Shown: positions 21,989 to 33,059 of the stretch, piece by piece | Numbering within the stretch: position 1 is the stretch's first letter | How the letters are laid out: the number at the start of each line of letters is the position of its first letter | Assembly: GCF_027744825.2 (NCBI RefSeq) | Contig: NC_071334.1 | Span: 1,874,937 to 1,938,936 of the forward strand | Source: Synchiropus splendidus | Lineage: Eukaryota > Chordata > Actinopteri > Syngnathiformes > Callionymidae | Length of the DNA stretch: 64,000 nt | Direction of reading: 5' to 3' | Position numbers and translations under genes: made by a program | Notes under the pieces: generated by a model | What the model saw: only the letters and a program-made list of their open reading frames with translations | Told to the model about the DNA's origin: nothing | The model's database searches: none

Positions 21989-23154
21989 CTTGAAATCTGC
22001 ATGATATATTAGCTTATATACAAATTATTAAGCTTTTGTATAGAATTGAATGAAAGCAGTGACATTGAGACAGTCAGTGATCATAGAAACGTAGTGGATT
22101 TTTTTCCTCTTTTCATCACAGGCCAACCGGTTCTTGCTTGCTGAATCAATGAGTCTGTATTTCCTTCTTCACTAAAGTCTAAACCATTTATTACACGCAA
22201 CGTTGTCTGACAACTTAGACGTAGACGTGGATTGATTTAGCATTCTTCTCTTTTTTTTAAAGTTTTATAGTTCTCTTGCTGTGACAGAGAGGTTGCCGTG
22301 GTTGGCTGATATTCAGTGAACAGAGAGAAGAGCGGTTTGTCCAGTGTTACTTTGGTCAGTGTTCCTCCACCCCTCGACTCCATAGAGTAAGTGTGAGAGC
22401 ATCACGGTACAGTGCTGTGTTTTCAACACTCTTTCATTCAAATGGAATGTGCATTTGTACATAATATATTTCTCATTTTCATTCTGCGGCTTGTCATGTG
22501 CTGCTCCCTTGTGAGCTGCTCGTCGAGATTGAAACACAGGAATGTCACCTCTGGTCGTCCACCAAAACAGGGATGCCTCACTGTCATGTCCCGGTTTGTT
22601 TGTGCTTATATGTTGTCATTCGACTTCGGTCTTCTGTTCTCCCTTTGTTTTTCCTGAAGGGTCAGTCACGCAGCAGTGCAGACGTCATCAGCTCCTTCTC
22701 TGCTTAAGTCGATCTCCTCGTCCATGTTTCCTGTTGCTTGAGTTGTTGTTAGTTTTTCTTCCTCCACACGCTCTTTGTTCTCTGGTTCCAGTCGTAAGCG
22801 TTGAGTCTCTGTTCAGTTACTTTACTCCAATAACTGATGTGAATGTTGCTCTAGATGTTTGAAGTAGAACAAAAGTGTGCGCTCTTCACTGCCAAAAGTC
22901 ATTTCGCTGAACTGCTCTTCTGCACCTTTGAACAATGTGGGAGCAGCTGTTTTGTGAGTGCACAGCCAAAATATTTGTGTTGTTATGGACCTGGCGCGTG
23001 GATCTATCCATTTATTACAACTGAGAATAATTGTAGTTCTTTCTGTGCTTCGTCATCATTATTCATAAGTCTTGGAATTTATTTAAAATAACGTCCTGTA
23101 GCTTTGGACTTCGATTTGCATCCAACCTGTGACAACCTTTTTTCTGCACCAAGG
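21989..23154. other. 3' flank of gene D, no gene recognised
   Basis: No clear AATAAA was found close to the gene D stop. Short open frames carry no recognisable domain. Confidence 0.4.
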
Positions 23155-23830
23155 TACAGTGGTACCTGGGTTCTCGACCACAATCCGTTCCAGACGGCCG
23201 TTCAAGAACCGATTGTTCAAAATCTGAATCGATTTCTCCCATTACAATGAATGGAAAAAGCAATAATGCGTTCCAAGCCTTAAAATAGTCTTTTGTAGGA
23301 GTGAATGTAGAGCGTCTGCTGCAGGTGGCTGTTCCTCTATGTGTGTGGCCGCTGCATGTGGGAGGGGTTGCCGAGTGAGTGAGGTCTCTCCAGAAGTGAA
23401 GAGGTGCCCGGTGCGTGTCCAGCTCTGAATGTGCGCTTCTGTGCAGTTTGGCTGTGACAAAGTCATAAACCAAGTCACGCTCTGTCCCAGACTGGCCTCA
23501 TCCCTGTCCCAGCTCCAGCCCACAACAGGACATCAAACCCTGGAGTGAGCGCTCCAGCACCTCCCCTGTGACACTCTACCACGGTCCAGTGTGGAGACAG
23601 GAAAGGTTTTACACCTCAATATGAAGAAAAAACAGTAAATGGAGCTAACGGGACACGTCTGCATACAGAGGCTGCGTTATACACAATAACGTTGTTAGCT
23701 GATCGGTCCACGCACGTTATGTTTTTTTGGGGGCGTTTGAGTTCTGGATTTTCGTTCGAAATCTGAAGCAAAAAAATCTCAAAATTTTTGTTCGAATTCC
23801 GATTTGTTGGAAAACTGAGTCACCACTGTA
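23155..23830. mobile_element. Tc1/mariner-like non-autonomous element
   Basis: The left end TACAGTGGTACCTGGGTTCTC and the right end, read inverted as TACAGTGGTGACTCAGTTTTC, are imperfect terminal inverted repeats. Both are bounded by TA, the target duplication of Tc1/mariner elements. No transposase frame is present in the 676 bases. It lies just upstream of ZNF pseudogene E. Confidence 0.65.
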
Positions 23831-23856
23831 CGACTATTATGCGCCACAATACTGAT

Positions 23857-23871
23857 CCAGTAGGTGGCGGT
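23857..23871 (+). promoter_or_regulatory. Exact-consensus CTCF-like motif
   Basis: CCAGTAGGTGGCGGT matches the CTCF core CCASYAGRKGGCRSY at all 15 positions. It lies between the Tc1-like element and ZNF pseudogene E. Confidence 0.55.
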
Positions 23872-23904
23872 AATACGCAAACTAGTGGCCGTCAGCGTCA
23901 GAAG

Positions 23905-24330
23905 GAAGAAGGTGCTGCTGACCAGCAGGAGTGCAGCTCCAGTCTGGATCAGGAGGGACAAGAACCTCCTCTCATTAAAGAAGAACCAGAAGAAGAAGAT
24001 CTAGACCAAATCAAAGAAGAGGCCACCCAGTTCTCCCTCACTCCTGTCCAGGTGAAGAGTGAAGATGATGGAGCAACCAGCAGCTGGACTCAACACATGA
24101 AGACAGAAGCTGATGGAGACACCTGTGGAGGAGCAGAAGCAGCCAGCGACTCAGGGGACCCTCTCATCTGAATGTAAAAATGGAGACTAAAACAGCACAT
24201 GGCAACTCACTCCAGAGAAAAGCCACTCAGCTGCTCTTGTTGAGGTTACTGCTTTTCACAGAAAGGTCACTTGATGAATGACCACATATTGTTCACACAA
24301 GTGACCTGAAGTGCTTTTTCACAGACCGTG
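23905..24330 (+). pseudogene. ZNF pseudogene E (N-terminal region plus finger relics)
   Basis: From the [22 protein letters not shown] block onward, 23925-24150 is nearly identical in DNA to the N-terminal region of genes A and F. The normal acceptor and the VQQLL start are missing. The frame ends at TGA (24169-24171) just after the acidic region. The following 150 bases hold a finger relic (LKQHMATHSREKPLSCSC) with stops and shifts. The near-identity of the N-terminal part suggests recent duplication or gene conversion. Confidence 0.75.
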
Positions 24331-24855
24331 AACTGGAGGCCTTGCTTGCAGAGGTGCACACGGTGGGTCATTTCTGCCCCGGATTCCCGGAACAGTGGTG
24401 GTATGGACCGGGGTCAGTCCCTGTGTGTCTGTCATGTCCTTTATGTTGCGTTGCTTTCTGTCAGTTTTGCTCTGTGATGTCTCTTCTCTGAGTCACATTT
24501 TCCTGAAAGCCATGGAATGACAGCACCTCACAGATAACAGTCATTCAATTCTGGTCCCACAACTGAGCCTTGAGGCACTCCTCGGGTAAACAAGTAGAAA
24601 ATATAGAATGTTAAATGTTCAACTCGTGAAGGCCTGTTGGGGAATTAAATACAAAAAGAAGCCTCAATAAAGACAAGATTAGCGTGAGTTTAGTGCTTCA
24701 CTCTTGAAGCGTCTACCACACCAATCCTGACCACGCACGTTCAAACTGGTCGCAAATCAAACTCCACTCAAGAAGAAGAGGAACGAGCTCGCCGCCATTG
24801 TCTTCACGCAGACGTATGAATCTTCTCCTTCGAATGAGAGATAATCGCGCTGGAG
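24331..24855. other. Region before an orphan ZNF first exon
   Basis: No gene is seen. A CGCCGCCATTG block near 24790 resembles the YY1-like element of other ZNF promoters. Confidence 0.3.
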
Positions 24856-24874
24856 ATGGAGAACATGAAACCAG
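24856..24874 (+). CDS. Orphan ZNF first coding exon (MENMKP)
   Basis: ATG GAG AAC ATG AAA CCA G is followed by GTACAA, the usual phase-1 arrangement. The bases before the ATG (CGCGCTGGAGATGGAG) resemble those of gene A. No second exon is found before the kinases, so it has no obvious partner. The next compatible + strand acceptor is gene F at 36721. Confidence 0.4.
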
Positions 24875-25512
24875 GTACAAGTTTGTTGGATAATTTATGA
24901 TTATTTGCTTGTGAAAACACAATTCGTTGGACTACAAATGAAACGCGGCATGTATGACGTTACAGCAGAATCCGACTGCTCTGGTGCTAAGCCAGATACT
25001 AAATGTACTAAATTATCAACGGTAGGAGCCAGCAAACATTAGCTGACACTGTTCAACCTGTTCACTGTGACCCTGTGCTGTAGAGCTTGTCCCACACGCT
25101 GGACCAACTGTGGAGTGAGAGGATGGTAAAAGCACGTCGGGGACCTGCCTGGTTTCATGTGTAGCTGCATAAATATTACAGTTCAGAGAGTGAGGACTCA
25201 CTGTGACCTGAAAATCTGTCCCTCCGTCGTCTGCAGAATAAGAATGATACATATTACAATACACCCCCAGGACAAGAGTGGCCTCAGTTGGACCCCGTTG
25301 GACCAATTGTTTGGCCCTATAATAATCCACTTCCTTCCTGTAAGGTTTTGCCGTTGAAAGGAGCCTTTCTGACAGTCAGGTCAGAGTAAGGAAACAAAAT
25401 CAATCTCACAGAGAACAAGTTAGGAACCCTCTTGTACGCAGCGAGCCAACACCACGATACAATCACAAGTCAAGAGAACGAGATCCGTCAGAGACTGGGG
25501 GTCTGGTGAGTC
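24875..25512. other. Intergenic, no gene recognised
   Basis: Short frames only. The 104-residue - strand frame at 25016-25330 has no recognisable features. Confidence 0.35.
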
Positions 25513-25567
25513 TTTAATGGAACATGGGCGGCAAAAATGTGTGTTCAACTGCAAAACCCGTTGTGCA

Positions 25568-26494
25568 TCATTTCAGCCAGGGATGCAGCAGGAGCTCGTC
25601 CAGAGAGGGGCGCTCTTGAGGGTCCCTCGCTAAACAGAGGCGGATCACTTCGCGACAACCCTGAGACAAATTCTCTCTGACCGTCAGCTCATTCTTCAGG
25701 AACTTGGAGGTCTTGAAAAGGCTGTCACTGTGCAGCATCTCGTACAGAACCACCCCGACCTGCCAAACCGTGATGGGGACCGTCCTGTAGCTGTCGCAGT
25801 CCTTCAGTTCGGGTGGCACGTGGATGGAGGTTCCGCAGAAGAAATTGCTTGACATGTCGTCTTTTGTGAAGCAGCTGAGACCGAAGTCGATCAGTCTCAC
25901 TCGCGGGACATCCGTTCTGCTCTGGATGAGGACGTTCTCCATCTTTATGTCACGGTGGAAGATGTTCTTGGAGTGAAGCGTGATTGCAGCCATCACCAGT
26001 TGCTTGAAAATCTGCTGAGCTTTCTTTTCTTTCATGCCGTCTCCCCTGACCTTGACGTACTCGTAGAGGTCCACAGCAGGCACTGGACGCTCCAAAACCA
26101 GTATGAGCTCTTTCTTCAGTTCGTAATAATCCAGGAGTGAAATGAAGGCGGACTTCTCAGCGTCACCCATCGCCAGCTCCTTCATCACGGCCACCTCCAC
26201 TGGGATCGTTCCTCTGTTTGGGGCGACCTCTTTATATTCCCTCGGAATGTGTTTAATCGCCACAGGGAATTTGTCTCCTTTCCTGTAACCGGCGTAGACA
26301 GACGCATTCCCGCCGATGGCCAACAGATCCAGCTGGCAGTATCTGCCCTCGAAGCGCTCCCACTCTGTCGTCTCTGTGCTGTGCTGATATTGCTTATAGA
26401 CCTTGGGTTCTGGTTCATTCTCAACATCCGTGTCCCAAATCGACGCTTCGCTCAATCTACATTTCCTGCGAGTCCTTGACACGAAACAACCCAT
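25568..26494 (-). CDS. PIM-like serine/threonine kinase with N-terminal acylation motif
   Basis: A single uninterrupted 308-residue frame encodes a full kinase domain. An in-frame TGA 9 bases before the ATG fixes the start. The N-terminus MGCFVSRTRRKCR fits an N-myristoylation (Gly2) plus palmitoylation (Cys3) signal with a basic cluster, which predicts membrane attachment. The ATP site has VAIK (K81) and an alpha-C glutamate near E100. The hinge ERPVPAVDL carries the proline typical of PIM kinases. HRD is at 180-182, DFG at 203-205, with VPPE and VWQVGVVLYEML following. The glycine loop is unusual (AIGGNASV), with two of three glycines replaced by Ala. The gene is intronless, unlike its neighbour. 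ATTAAA at 25513-25518 is a likely poly(A) signal. Confidence 0.88.
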   Translation of the reverse strand: MGCFVSRTRRKCRLSEASIWDTDVENEPEPKVYKQYQHSTETTEWERFEGRYCQLDLLAIGGNASVYAGYRKGDKFPVAIKHIPREYKEVAPNRGTIPVEVAVMKELAMGDAEKSAFISLLDYYELKKELILVLERPVPAVDLYEYVKVRGDGMKEKKAQQIFKQLVMAAITLHSKNIFHRDIKMENVLIQSRTDVPRVRLIDFGLSCFTKDDMSSNFFCGTSIHVPPELKDCDSYRTVPITVWQVGVVLYEMLHSDSLFKTSKFLKNELTVRENLSQGCREVIRLCLARDPQERPSLDELLLHPWLK

Positions 26495-27375
26495 ACTGGC
26501 GTCTCACGCTCAACAGCCCAGCGGGGGCCAAGCGTCGTCAAATGAATCGTGCGATCTCCAAGAAATCGCTTTGAAACCGCTCACTTTTATGAATATCTGA
26601 CCTTATTTCTCATCAAAGGAGAAGGAATGAACACACATTTTATAAATGTTCTGGAAGACTTTGTTGTGTGACACCAGACTGGGTCATGGACATGGCATTC
26701 ACTCACAGTCGCTGAGTCGGGAGGGACACCTTGGTGTGACCCGTTGACCCGGTGTGCATGCCTGGGCCACTGAGAGCAGCTGAAAGGTTTCTTGTCGCCG
26801 TCGTCTACTGTAAGGTATGGTCATGTGAGGGTTATCTTCTTTTGAACAAGCTCAACTGCTAATGTGGAACAAACAACAGCTGTGACAAAGGGTGGAGGGC
26901 TAGAGATCGGGCACGGTGATGGACACCAAGAAACCATTCTTGGATTCTTGGATGAAGCGCGACAGATGTAAGTCAATGTTGCACAGTTTTTTTTTTTTAC
27001 TTTTGCCAATATGTACTGGGTCTCCATGGTGCTACTTCCACTCTTGGAGATCTGACCTTGACTGAAGGTTATGAAGTTAAGGTCACATGCGGACAGCCAA
27101 ACCCCGGACACTGTTTCAGTTCAGTGTCAGCCGGGACGTCTTGGTCAGGAGCCTTAAGGAGTCGATAAAGGGAAAAGAACCAGGTTGCTCCTGCCTCCTT
27201 TAATGATTTCTAATAAAGGATGAAAGTACTGAGTGGCTAAACACTACAGGTAGACCTGTGAAGTGCTCCTGTGATGTAAAAGATATATAACCAACGTATG
27301 CAGGTGTCCCAGCGACACAGGTCATTGGTTCATTATCTCGTACTGAACTGATTTGCGTGATCGATCGACCCTGAT
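26495..27375. other. Spacer between divergent PIM-like kinase genes
   Basis: The two kinase genes are head to head across this stretch, which should hold both promoters. No TATA box or other clear element was identified. Confidence 0.4.
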
Positions 27376-29751
27376 ATGAGCGTTCACACATCCTCTTTTC
27401 AAAGAGATGTGACCGAAAACTTGGAGAGGTGCAGCGGTTTCCCCAACACCTGCAAGTACAACCTCAGGACAAGGAAGAGGAAGAGAAGCGCTTCATGTCA
27501 GGATGATCTGGCCAGCAGGAGACACCGGAGCAGTGAGAGCAGGGAGCCGGCCAGAGAGCTGGGCCCTGCCAGGGCTGCCGCCGAGAATATAGCGCCGCAT
27601 CCGCTCCTGGCAGGTGAAACTAGGAGGCTGGATTTCGAAGCTAAATATTGTCAGTCAGACTTGCTGGCCAGAGGCGGTCATGCATCCGTCTACACCGGGT
27701 ACAGGAGAGTTGACCATGCCCCGGTGGCAATCAAACGCATCCCCAGGAAGAACATCTTCCGGAAATCAGTGTTGCACAGAAACATGATGGTTCCTTCTGA
27801 AGTGGTTGTGATGGACAAAGTGGCCTGTGGAGACGGAGAGCCAGAGGGGAGATCGATAACTATATCCCTGTTGGATTATTATGAACTCCAGGAAGAGCTC
27901 GTGCTGGTCCTGGAACGCCCGGTTCCCGTGAGCAACCTGCGCGATTACGCAGAGGCCAAAGGGGGTTTCTTGCAGGATGAAGAGGCAAAGTTCATTTTCA
28001 AGCAACTTGTGGAAGCAGCTGCAGAGCTTGATTTGAAAAGTATCTTTCACCGAGACATCAAGGTAGGCATCTTTATCCCCACTGTAACTACCTCCATGGT
28101 ACAGGGAGTTGGTTCTGCACAGCCAGAAGAGTTGGTTTCACTTCAGGAACCCCGGGTCTGGAGCCTCAATCCCATGCTGCGGTCCAACGCTCCTTTCCCT
28201 TTGAACTGTAACCTGCACCTGTCAGTTCTTCATTTTAGCTCTCGCTTCTAGCCAAAGGCCCAGATATTAGATTTTCTGCCTAATGCCTTCCAAAGGTTTC
28301 AGTCAGGTCTGAGCACAGCACTTTCAAAAGCCTTCAACACAGTTGACATTTCAACACATGCTCTTCACTTGCCTCCTACCTGAGTCTGAGCCTTTGCGGT
28401 CACCAGGGGAGAGTGCTCCTCCCCAACAGCAAATGTGACCTGTGGCATACGGCAAGGGTCCGTTTTAAGTCACGTTTGATTCCCTATTCATACGCTCCCC
28501 CACCCCGGTCATCTGACTGTGCCTCAGAGACTCTCGAGGCCGAGCTCTTAGCCGGTCTGGAAGACCAGTTGGATGGTCCAAACGTTCTCCAACTGAACGG
28601 ACAATATCAGAAATCATGGTTGGCCATCTGGTGTCATCTCACACTTCATCATTCAGCCCACAGATGGGACAAAAAAAAAACAGTTCAGTCCTACTCAAGC
28701 TCAAAGATCATCTCAAAAATCAAACCAATAGACTAGAGCTAGAAAACCTCACTCTTAACTTTCACCCATCTCGTCTGGTCTATCCACCAAATCTCTCTAG
28801 CGCCTCCATCTGGTCTAACCTCTCTGCACTGGCTGCCTGAGCATTTACAGTACATTTGAAAATTGTATAAAATTCACCAGGCTGCATGTCATACATGCAT
28901 ACAACCTACGAGCCCGCTCGCTCTCTTAGCTCCCTGGGCAGATCCCTTTTAGTCGTCTCGGAGTGGAGCCTGAAACCTGAGCCTTTCCCAACAGAACGTC
29001 TTGACTTTACAGAAGTCTGGAGCCTGGTTGACTGGTGGAATCGGTGCTTTTAAACCTCTTTTAAAAACTGCAGACAGGCTTTTCTCACACGGCACTTTGT
29101 GTCTTGATCTGGGTTTGGGGCGCTGACCCTAATACCTAACCACAAACCCTGGCCTTCTTCCCCAACCTTAACAAGCATCTCAGAGTTGATGCACAGCAAA
29201 GGAAGAGGCGATGAGCCGTCATCGACTGTGATGTCCACTGCAGCATCCTCTGGGTCAATACCAAACATCATTTTTTTCCCCTTTCATTTTTCGTTTTGTA
29301 GCTTAAGAGTGGTATTCTGGCTCATGATGTCACATCTCCAACCTCATTTTCTTCTCAGGTGGACAACATCTTAATCGACACCAGCTCCGGTTTCCCACGT
29401 TTGCGGCTGATTGATTTTGGACTGAGCTGTTTCACCAAGAAGAGCTCTTGGTACACGCTGTTCTATGGCACTTCAGCACACATTCCGCCTGAATGGTACA
29501 GTCGCAAGAGCTACCGGCCCGGTCCGACCACGGTCTGGCAGATGGGCATCGTCTTGTACGAGATGCTGCACGACGGCGACAACTTTGAGACCAGACGGTT
29601 TTTAAAAGACGAACTGAAGATCAGAAAAAACCTGCCTCTGAGGTGTCAAGAGATGCTGCATTGGTGTTTGGCTAAAGACCCTAAACGGCGCCCCACCCTG
29701 GCAGAGCTCCTGCTACATCCCTGGCTAACGGCGAGCCAGGATGACCACTGA
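27376..29751 (+). CDS. PIM-like serine/threonine kinase, 2 exons
   Basis: Exons are 27376-28062 and 29359-29751, phase 0, with AAG|GTAGGC and TTCTCAG|GTG junctions, giving 359 residues. An in-frame TGA at 27358 fixes the start. Residues 1-85 are basic and low in complexity, with an RKRKR nuclear-localisation-like cluster at 33-37. The kinase domain has the same atypical glycine loop as its neighbour (ARGGHASV), VAIK (K120), hinge ERPVPVSNL, HRD at 225-227, DFGLSC, IPPEW, and a C-terminal HPWL. The intron interrupts the catalytic loop between HRDIK and VDN. All catalytic residues are kept. The kinase domain is clearly related to 25568-26494, but the N-termini differ, so the two proteins likely act in different compartments. 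Confidence 0.88.
28260..29120 (+). mobile_element. L2/CR1-type LINE relic in kinase intron
   Basis: The intron contains decayed reverse-transcriptase pieces, such as a TTCAACACAGTTGACATTTC segment and a GTGACCTGTGGCATACGGCA segment (VTCGIRQGSV-like). The later part, 28980-29110, resembles the 3' coding end of such elements. Many stops are present. Confidence 0.45.
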
Positions 29752-30599
29752 ATCACTTCTTGAGAGTCTCATAGGTTTGCTCCCTAAGTCAGAATGGTTG
29801 GACAGCAGGCAGATGCTCCATGGTTTACGTCACTGCCCATCAGACCTTGGGGGAGTTTGAAGGTGAAGCTGATCCAGCATTAATCTAGGGGAAACCATGC
29901 TCCCAAAACAACTCTTCCAAACTGTTCTGGTTCTTCACAAGACAACATCACGCCTCAGAACATTTCCAACACAGAAACGCGACGGTGAGAACCTGGGTGT
30001 CTTCCTTGAATTTTGAACTACTGTTGAATGAACAATATAATGCAGCAATGCAGAGGCTGTCAGTGAATACAAATAAAAACCAAGTTCATTTCATGCTGCC
30101 TGGCTTCAGTTGGGAACCACATTGCAACTCGCCAAAGACACAACTGCTTCCAGGCCTCATAATGCTTTTACTCTTTCCACATTCACATTATATTTGCGTG
30201 GGCTTCTATTCTAGGCGCAGCGTGACGCTTGAGCAATGGTTAAGATGACTCGAAGAGACCACCTCGCAGGTCAACCTGGTCTGACAGGATTCAGGTTGAC
30301 AAAGGAAGGAAGAGAAAAGGCCCTTTCTGTCCCTGGACAAACTCAGACGTTCCATTGGACGAGGGACAGCCGCCTGCTCTGTGGTGTTGCTGGCAACCCT
30401 GGCAAGGCAAGCATGAAGAAAGAAGTGTTTTTACCAGGAGGAGTTCAAAAATCCCACCGATGACTCTCGTGGCTGATGTTTTTAAATGACTCTATATTCC
30501 TCTCTGACCCTCCTGTGACTTGCCCTCTGTTGGAGTCAACTCTGTTAAGTTGGTGATGACAGTCCAGTGACCTGATGGGGTTTTCAGGATGGACGGTCC
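29752..30599. other. Spacer between kinase and coiled-coil gene
   Basis: No gene recognised. The two flanking genes are convergent here, so their 3' ends fall in this stretch. Confidence 0.35.
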
Positions 30600-31349
30600 C
30601 TACTTCCTCTGGGTTTTCTTCATTTCCTGCTTTATCAAATGGCGTGCTGCCTTCCACACTGACACATTGTTTGGTGGCCCCTTCTTCTTGGTCATGAGGG
30701 GAGCCTCCAGCTCAGCTCTCGTCCGCCTGGGTGTCTCCCTCAGCTGAAGCTTCAGCTCCTTCACCACCTCGCGCAGCGTCTCCTCTCTTTTGGAGACGTT
30801 TTTCCTCAGAGTTGCCAGCTCTTGCACCACCACGCTGTCAAACGCACTTCGATTGACCCTGTAGGTCTCAACTACTTGCTTGTTACGTTCGCCCTCGTCT
30901 GCATTCAACCTGAGTTCCGCCTTGACCCTCTGCTTCAAGTCATCTGCCTCCTTTCCAAAAGCTTCCAGTTGTTTGGTGATGTTGAGTCGAGACATTTGGA
31001 TGGCCTCCAGACCTGCCTGGAGAAGCTTGTTATGTTTCCTCTCCTCCTGGAGCTCAGCCGAGATCCTCTCCTGGGCGCTCCTGTGCTCCCCCCGCAGCTC
31101 CTGGTAGTCTCTCTTCATCCCTGCCATCTCCTTCTCCAGCTTCTGCGTCTCTTCAACAACATTCAACTTGCTCTCCTTGGACAGTTCTTTGTATAAGTTC
31201 TCAAGCTCGTGACTGACTTCATCCCACTTCAGAAAGATCTTCTCCGAGTCACAGATCTGGACATCCGGGTTCTTCTGGTTCTTCACTTGTTCTCTCTTCC
31301 TGGTGGCAGGTGTGCAGGAGGGGTTCAAATGTTGTTTACTGCTCTCCAT
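30600..31349 (-). CDS. Coiled-coil protein of unknown function
   Basis: A single 249-residue frame is rich in Lys, Glu, Leu and Gln. From about residue 40 to 210 it shows near-continuous heptad-like spacing with no prolines, which predicts a long coiled coil. The C-terminus is basic (MTKKKGPP..., then KKTQRK). No enzyme motif or signal peptide is visible, and I do not recognise the family. A consensus CRE lies just before the start codon. The lack of introns allows a retrogene origin, and further exons cannot be excluded. Confidence 0.65.
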   Translation of the reverse strand: MESSKQHLNPSCTPATRKREQVKNQKNPDVQICDSEKIFLKWDEVSHELENLYKELSKESKLNVVEETQKLEKEMAGMKRDYQELRGEHRSAQERISAELQEERKHNKLLQAGLEAIQMSRLNITKQLEAFGKEADDLKQRVKAELRLNADEGERNKQVVETYRVNRSAFDSVVVQELATLRKNVSKREETLREVVKELKLQLRETPRRTRAELEAPLMTKKKGPPNNVSVWKAARHLIKQEMKKTQRK

Positions 31350-31365
31350 CTGCCCGGTCTGTGGG

Positions 31366-31373
31366 TGACGTCA
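31366..31373. promoter_or_regulatory. Consensus CRE (TGACGTCA)
   Basis: The palindrome TGACGTCA lies 17 bases upstream of the ATG of the coiled-coil gene. It is the full binding site for CREB/ATF proteins. The position fits a short-leader promoter. Confidence 0.45.
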
Positions 31374-32885
31374 GAGCCTCCAACGCTGGTTCTGTGCTTC
31401 GTTTTCAAAGTTCTGGTTCCTACCCCATGACGTCCATCATAACCTTCCTATAATGGGGTGACCGATTCTCACAGGCCTTCATGAGTCCCAAAGTTGTGTG
31501 TGAACACCATCTCACTCTTGTCTCATCACAGCCACGGTCTGTTGTCATCCACTGTGTTTTCTTTCTCCACTTTATGAGGCTGAACAAAGGACTCAGTAAT
31601 GAGAAACACGATGACGTCACAGAAACAACAAGACTTTGGATCAGAGTCTTTACTGTCTTCAGAGGAAGCAGAGAAAGCTTTGAACTTGCTATCTGCAGAT
31701 GTAGAGAACAGCCTTCTGCACTGCAGTCTCCAAGACCTCGGAGGCAGGACTCCATTTAAATGACTGAAAAGGGATCGTTGTTGTTTTGGAGCCGAGCGGA
31801 GCCGAACCCAAATGCTTGATGTAAGAGCCACAAGGAGACAATGGGTTAGAGGAGCAAGTCCTTTTTTTCTTATTTTTGACAATAGTTCAAATAGAAAAAT
31901 AAAATAATAATAAAAAAGGGTCCGAACAGAAAGCAACACCGAATCAGGAGATGAATGAATGTAAATCTAAAAGGACAAACACAATGACCAGAAACAACAG
32001 AATCACAAACGTGGTCGGGGATAAAAAACCACAGGAAACATGTGGAAATCAGAACAAAGAACAAAAGTAAGAAAACACCAAGTCAGGCACCTGGGAAAAC
32101 CAAGGCATCAGAAAACGAGGACGCGAGCGAACGGGCGAGAGAATGAATGAACGGACAAGGAAAACCCATTTACCAAAGTTGAACGGGAGTCGATCTGGCA
32201 CACGGTGCTGGAACCAAGGTGCCAAAGAGAGCTCAGCTGATGATTTGTAGATCAGCTGCAGCCGTGGGCCGCTATCCTTGCAAACGCTCCAACAACCAAC
32301 AATGAAGGAGACTGGAAACAAAACAATGATAATAATAGCCATCTTGATATCACTGTGACACAGACTCTCTGCAGGAGAAATTATTTCAGATCTGGAGAGA
32401 CTAGAAATAAAGGAATTATAATAGATGCAAATCTCACAGATGAATCACAAAACTTCCTTCTAGTAAATGAAACTGAGACGATGAAGGGAAAAATATGCTT
32501 TACAAACTTCATGATAGAAGCACAACTTGTTTTTCAGTCGACCTTCAGAGAATTGTTGATAGCAACTTGTTAAACGAAGCACCCAGCAACCAAGAAGCCT
32601 TTTCTTGCTTCATGTTCATTTGAGAGGTTTCTGGTTCCACACTGAGCACATGTATGTGTCTGATTCAGGGTCTGTCTCCTTCAAGAGAGCGGCGTTGGCC
32701 CAGATTAGGATCCGGTGTTATTCGCGCCGGTCACACAGCAAAAGAAACGACTTAAATTCCAGATGCCAGATACTCTGCCAGAAGGATTTCGACGATGTTC
32801 AGGTACAAGATTTCAGCCACTAAAACGCGACATGACGACGTGACACGTGTGGCTGCACGAGCTCAGACGTTTGAATGAGCTGCTT
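31374..32885. other. Intergenic, no gene recognised
   Basis: Short AT-rich frames on both strands show no recognisable domain. Confidence 0.35.
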
Positions 32886-32900
32886 CCACGAGAGGGCGCC
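32886..32900 (+). promoter_or_regulatory. CTCF-like motif upstream of gene F
   Basis: CCACGAGAGGGCGCC matches the CTCF core at 14 of 15 positions. It is 396 bases before the gene F ATG, in the same orientation as the other CTCF-like sites. Confidence 0.5.
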
Positions 32901-33059
32901 ATCCGCTCCAAAGTATTGCTTTGTTTATTGAATTGTTGCGGGCTTTGTTTTCCATTTCAGATTCAGCAGATCGACTTTTACCATGTTCTCATTTGCACCG
33001 TGATTAATATTTACTCTTCATTGTTTATACTTGTGTTTTTGAAGACGTTTAGTTTAATT

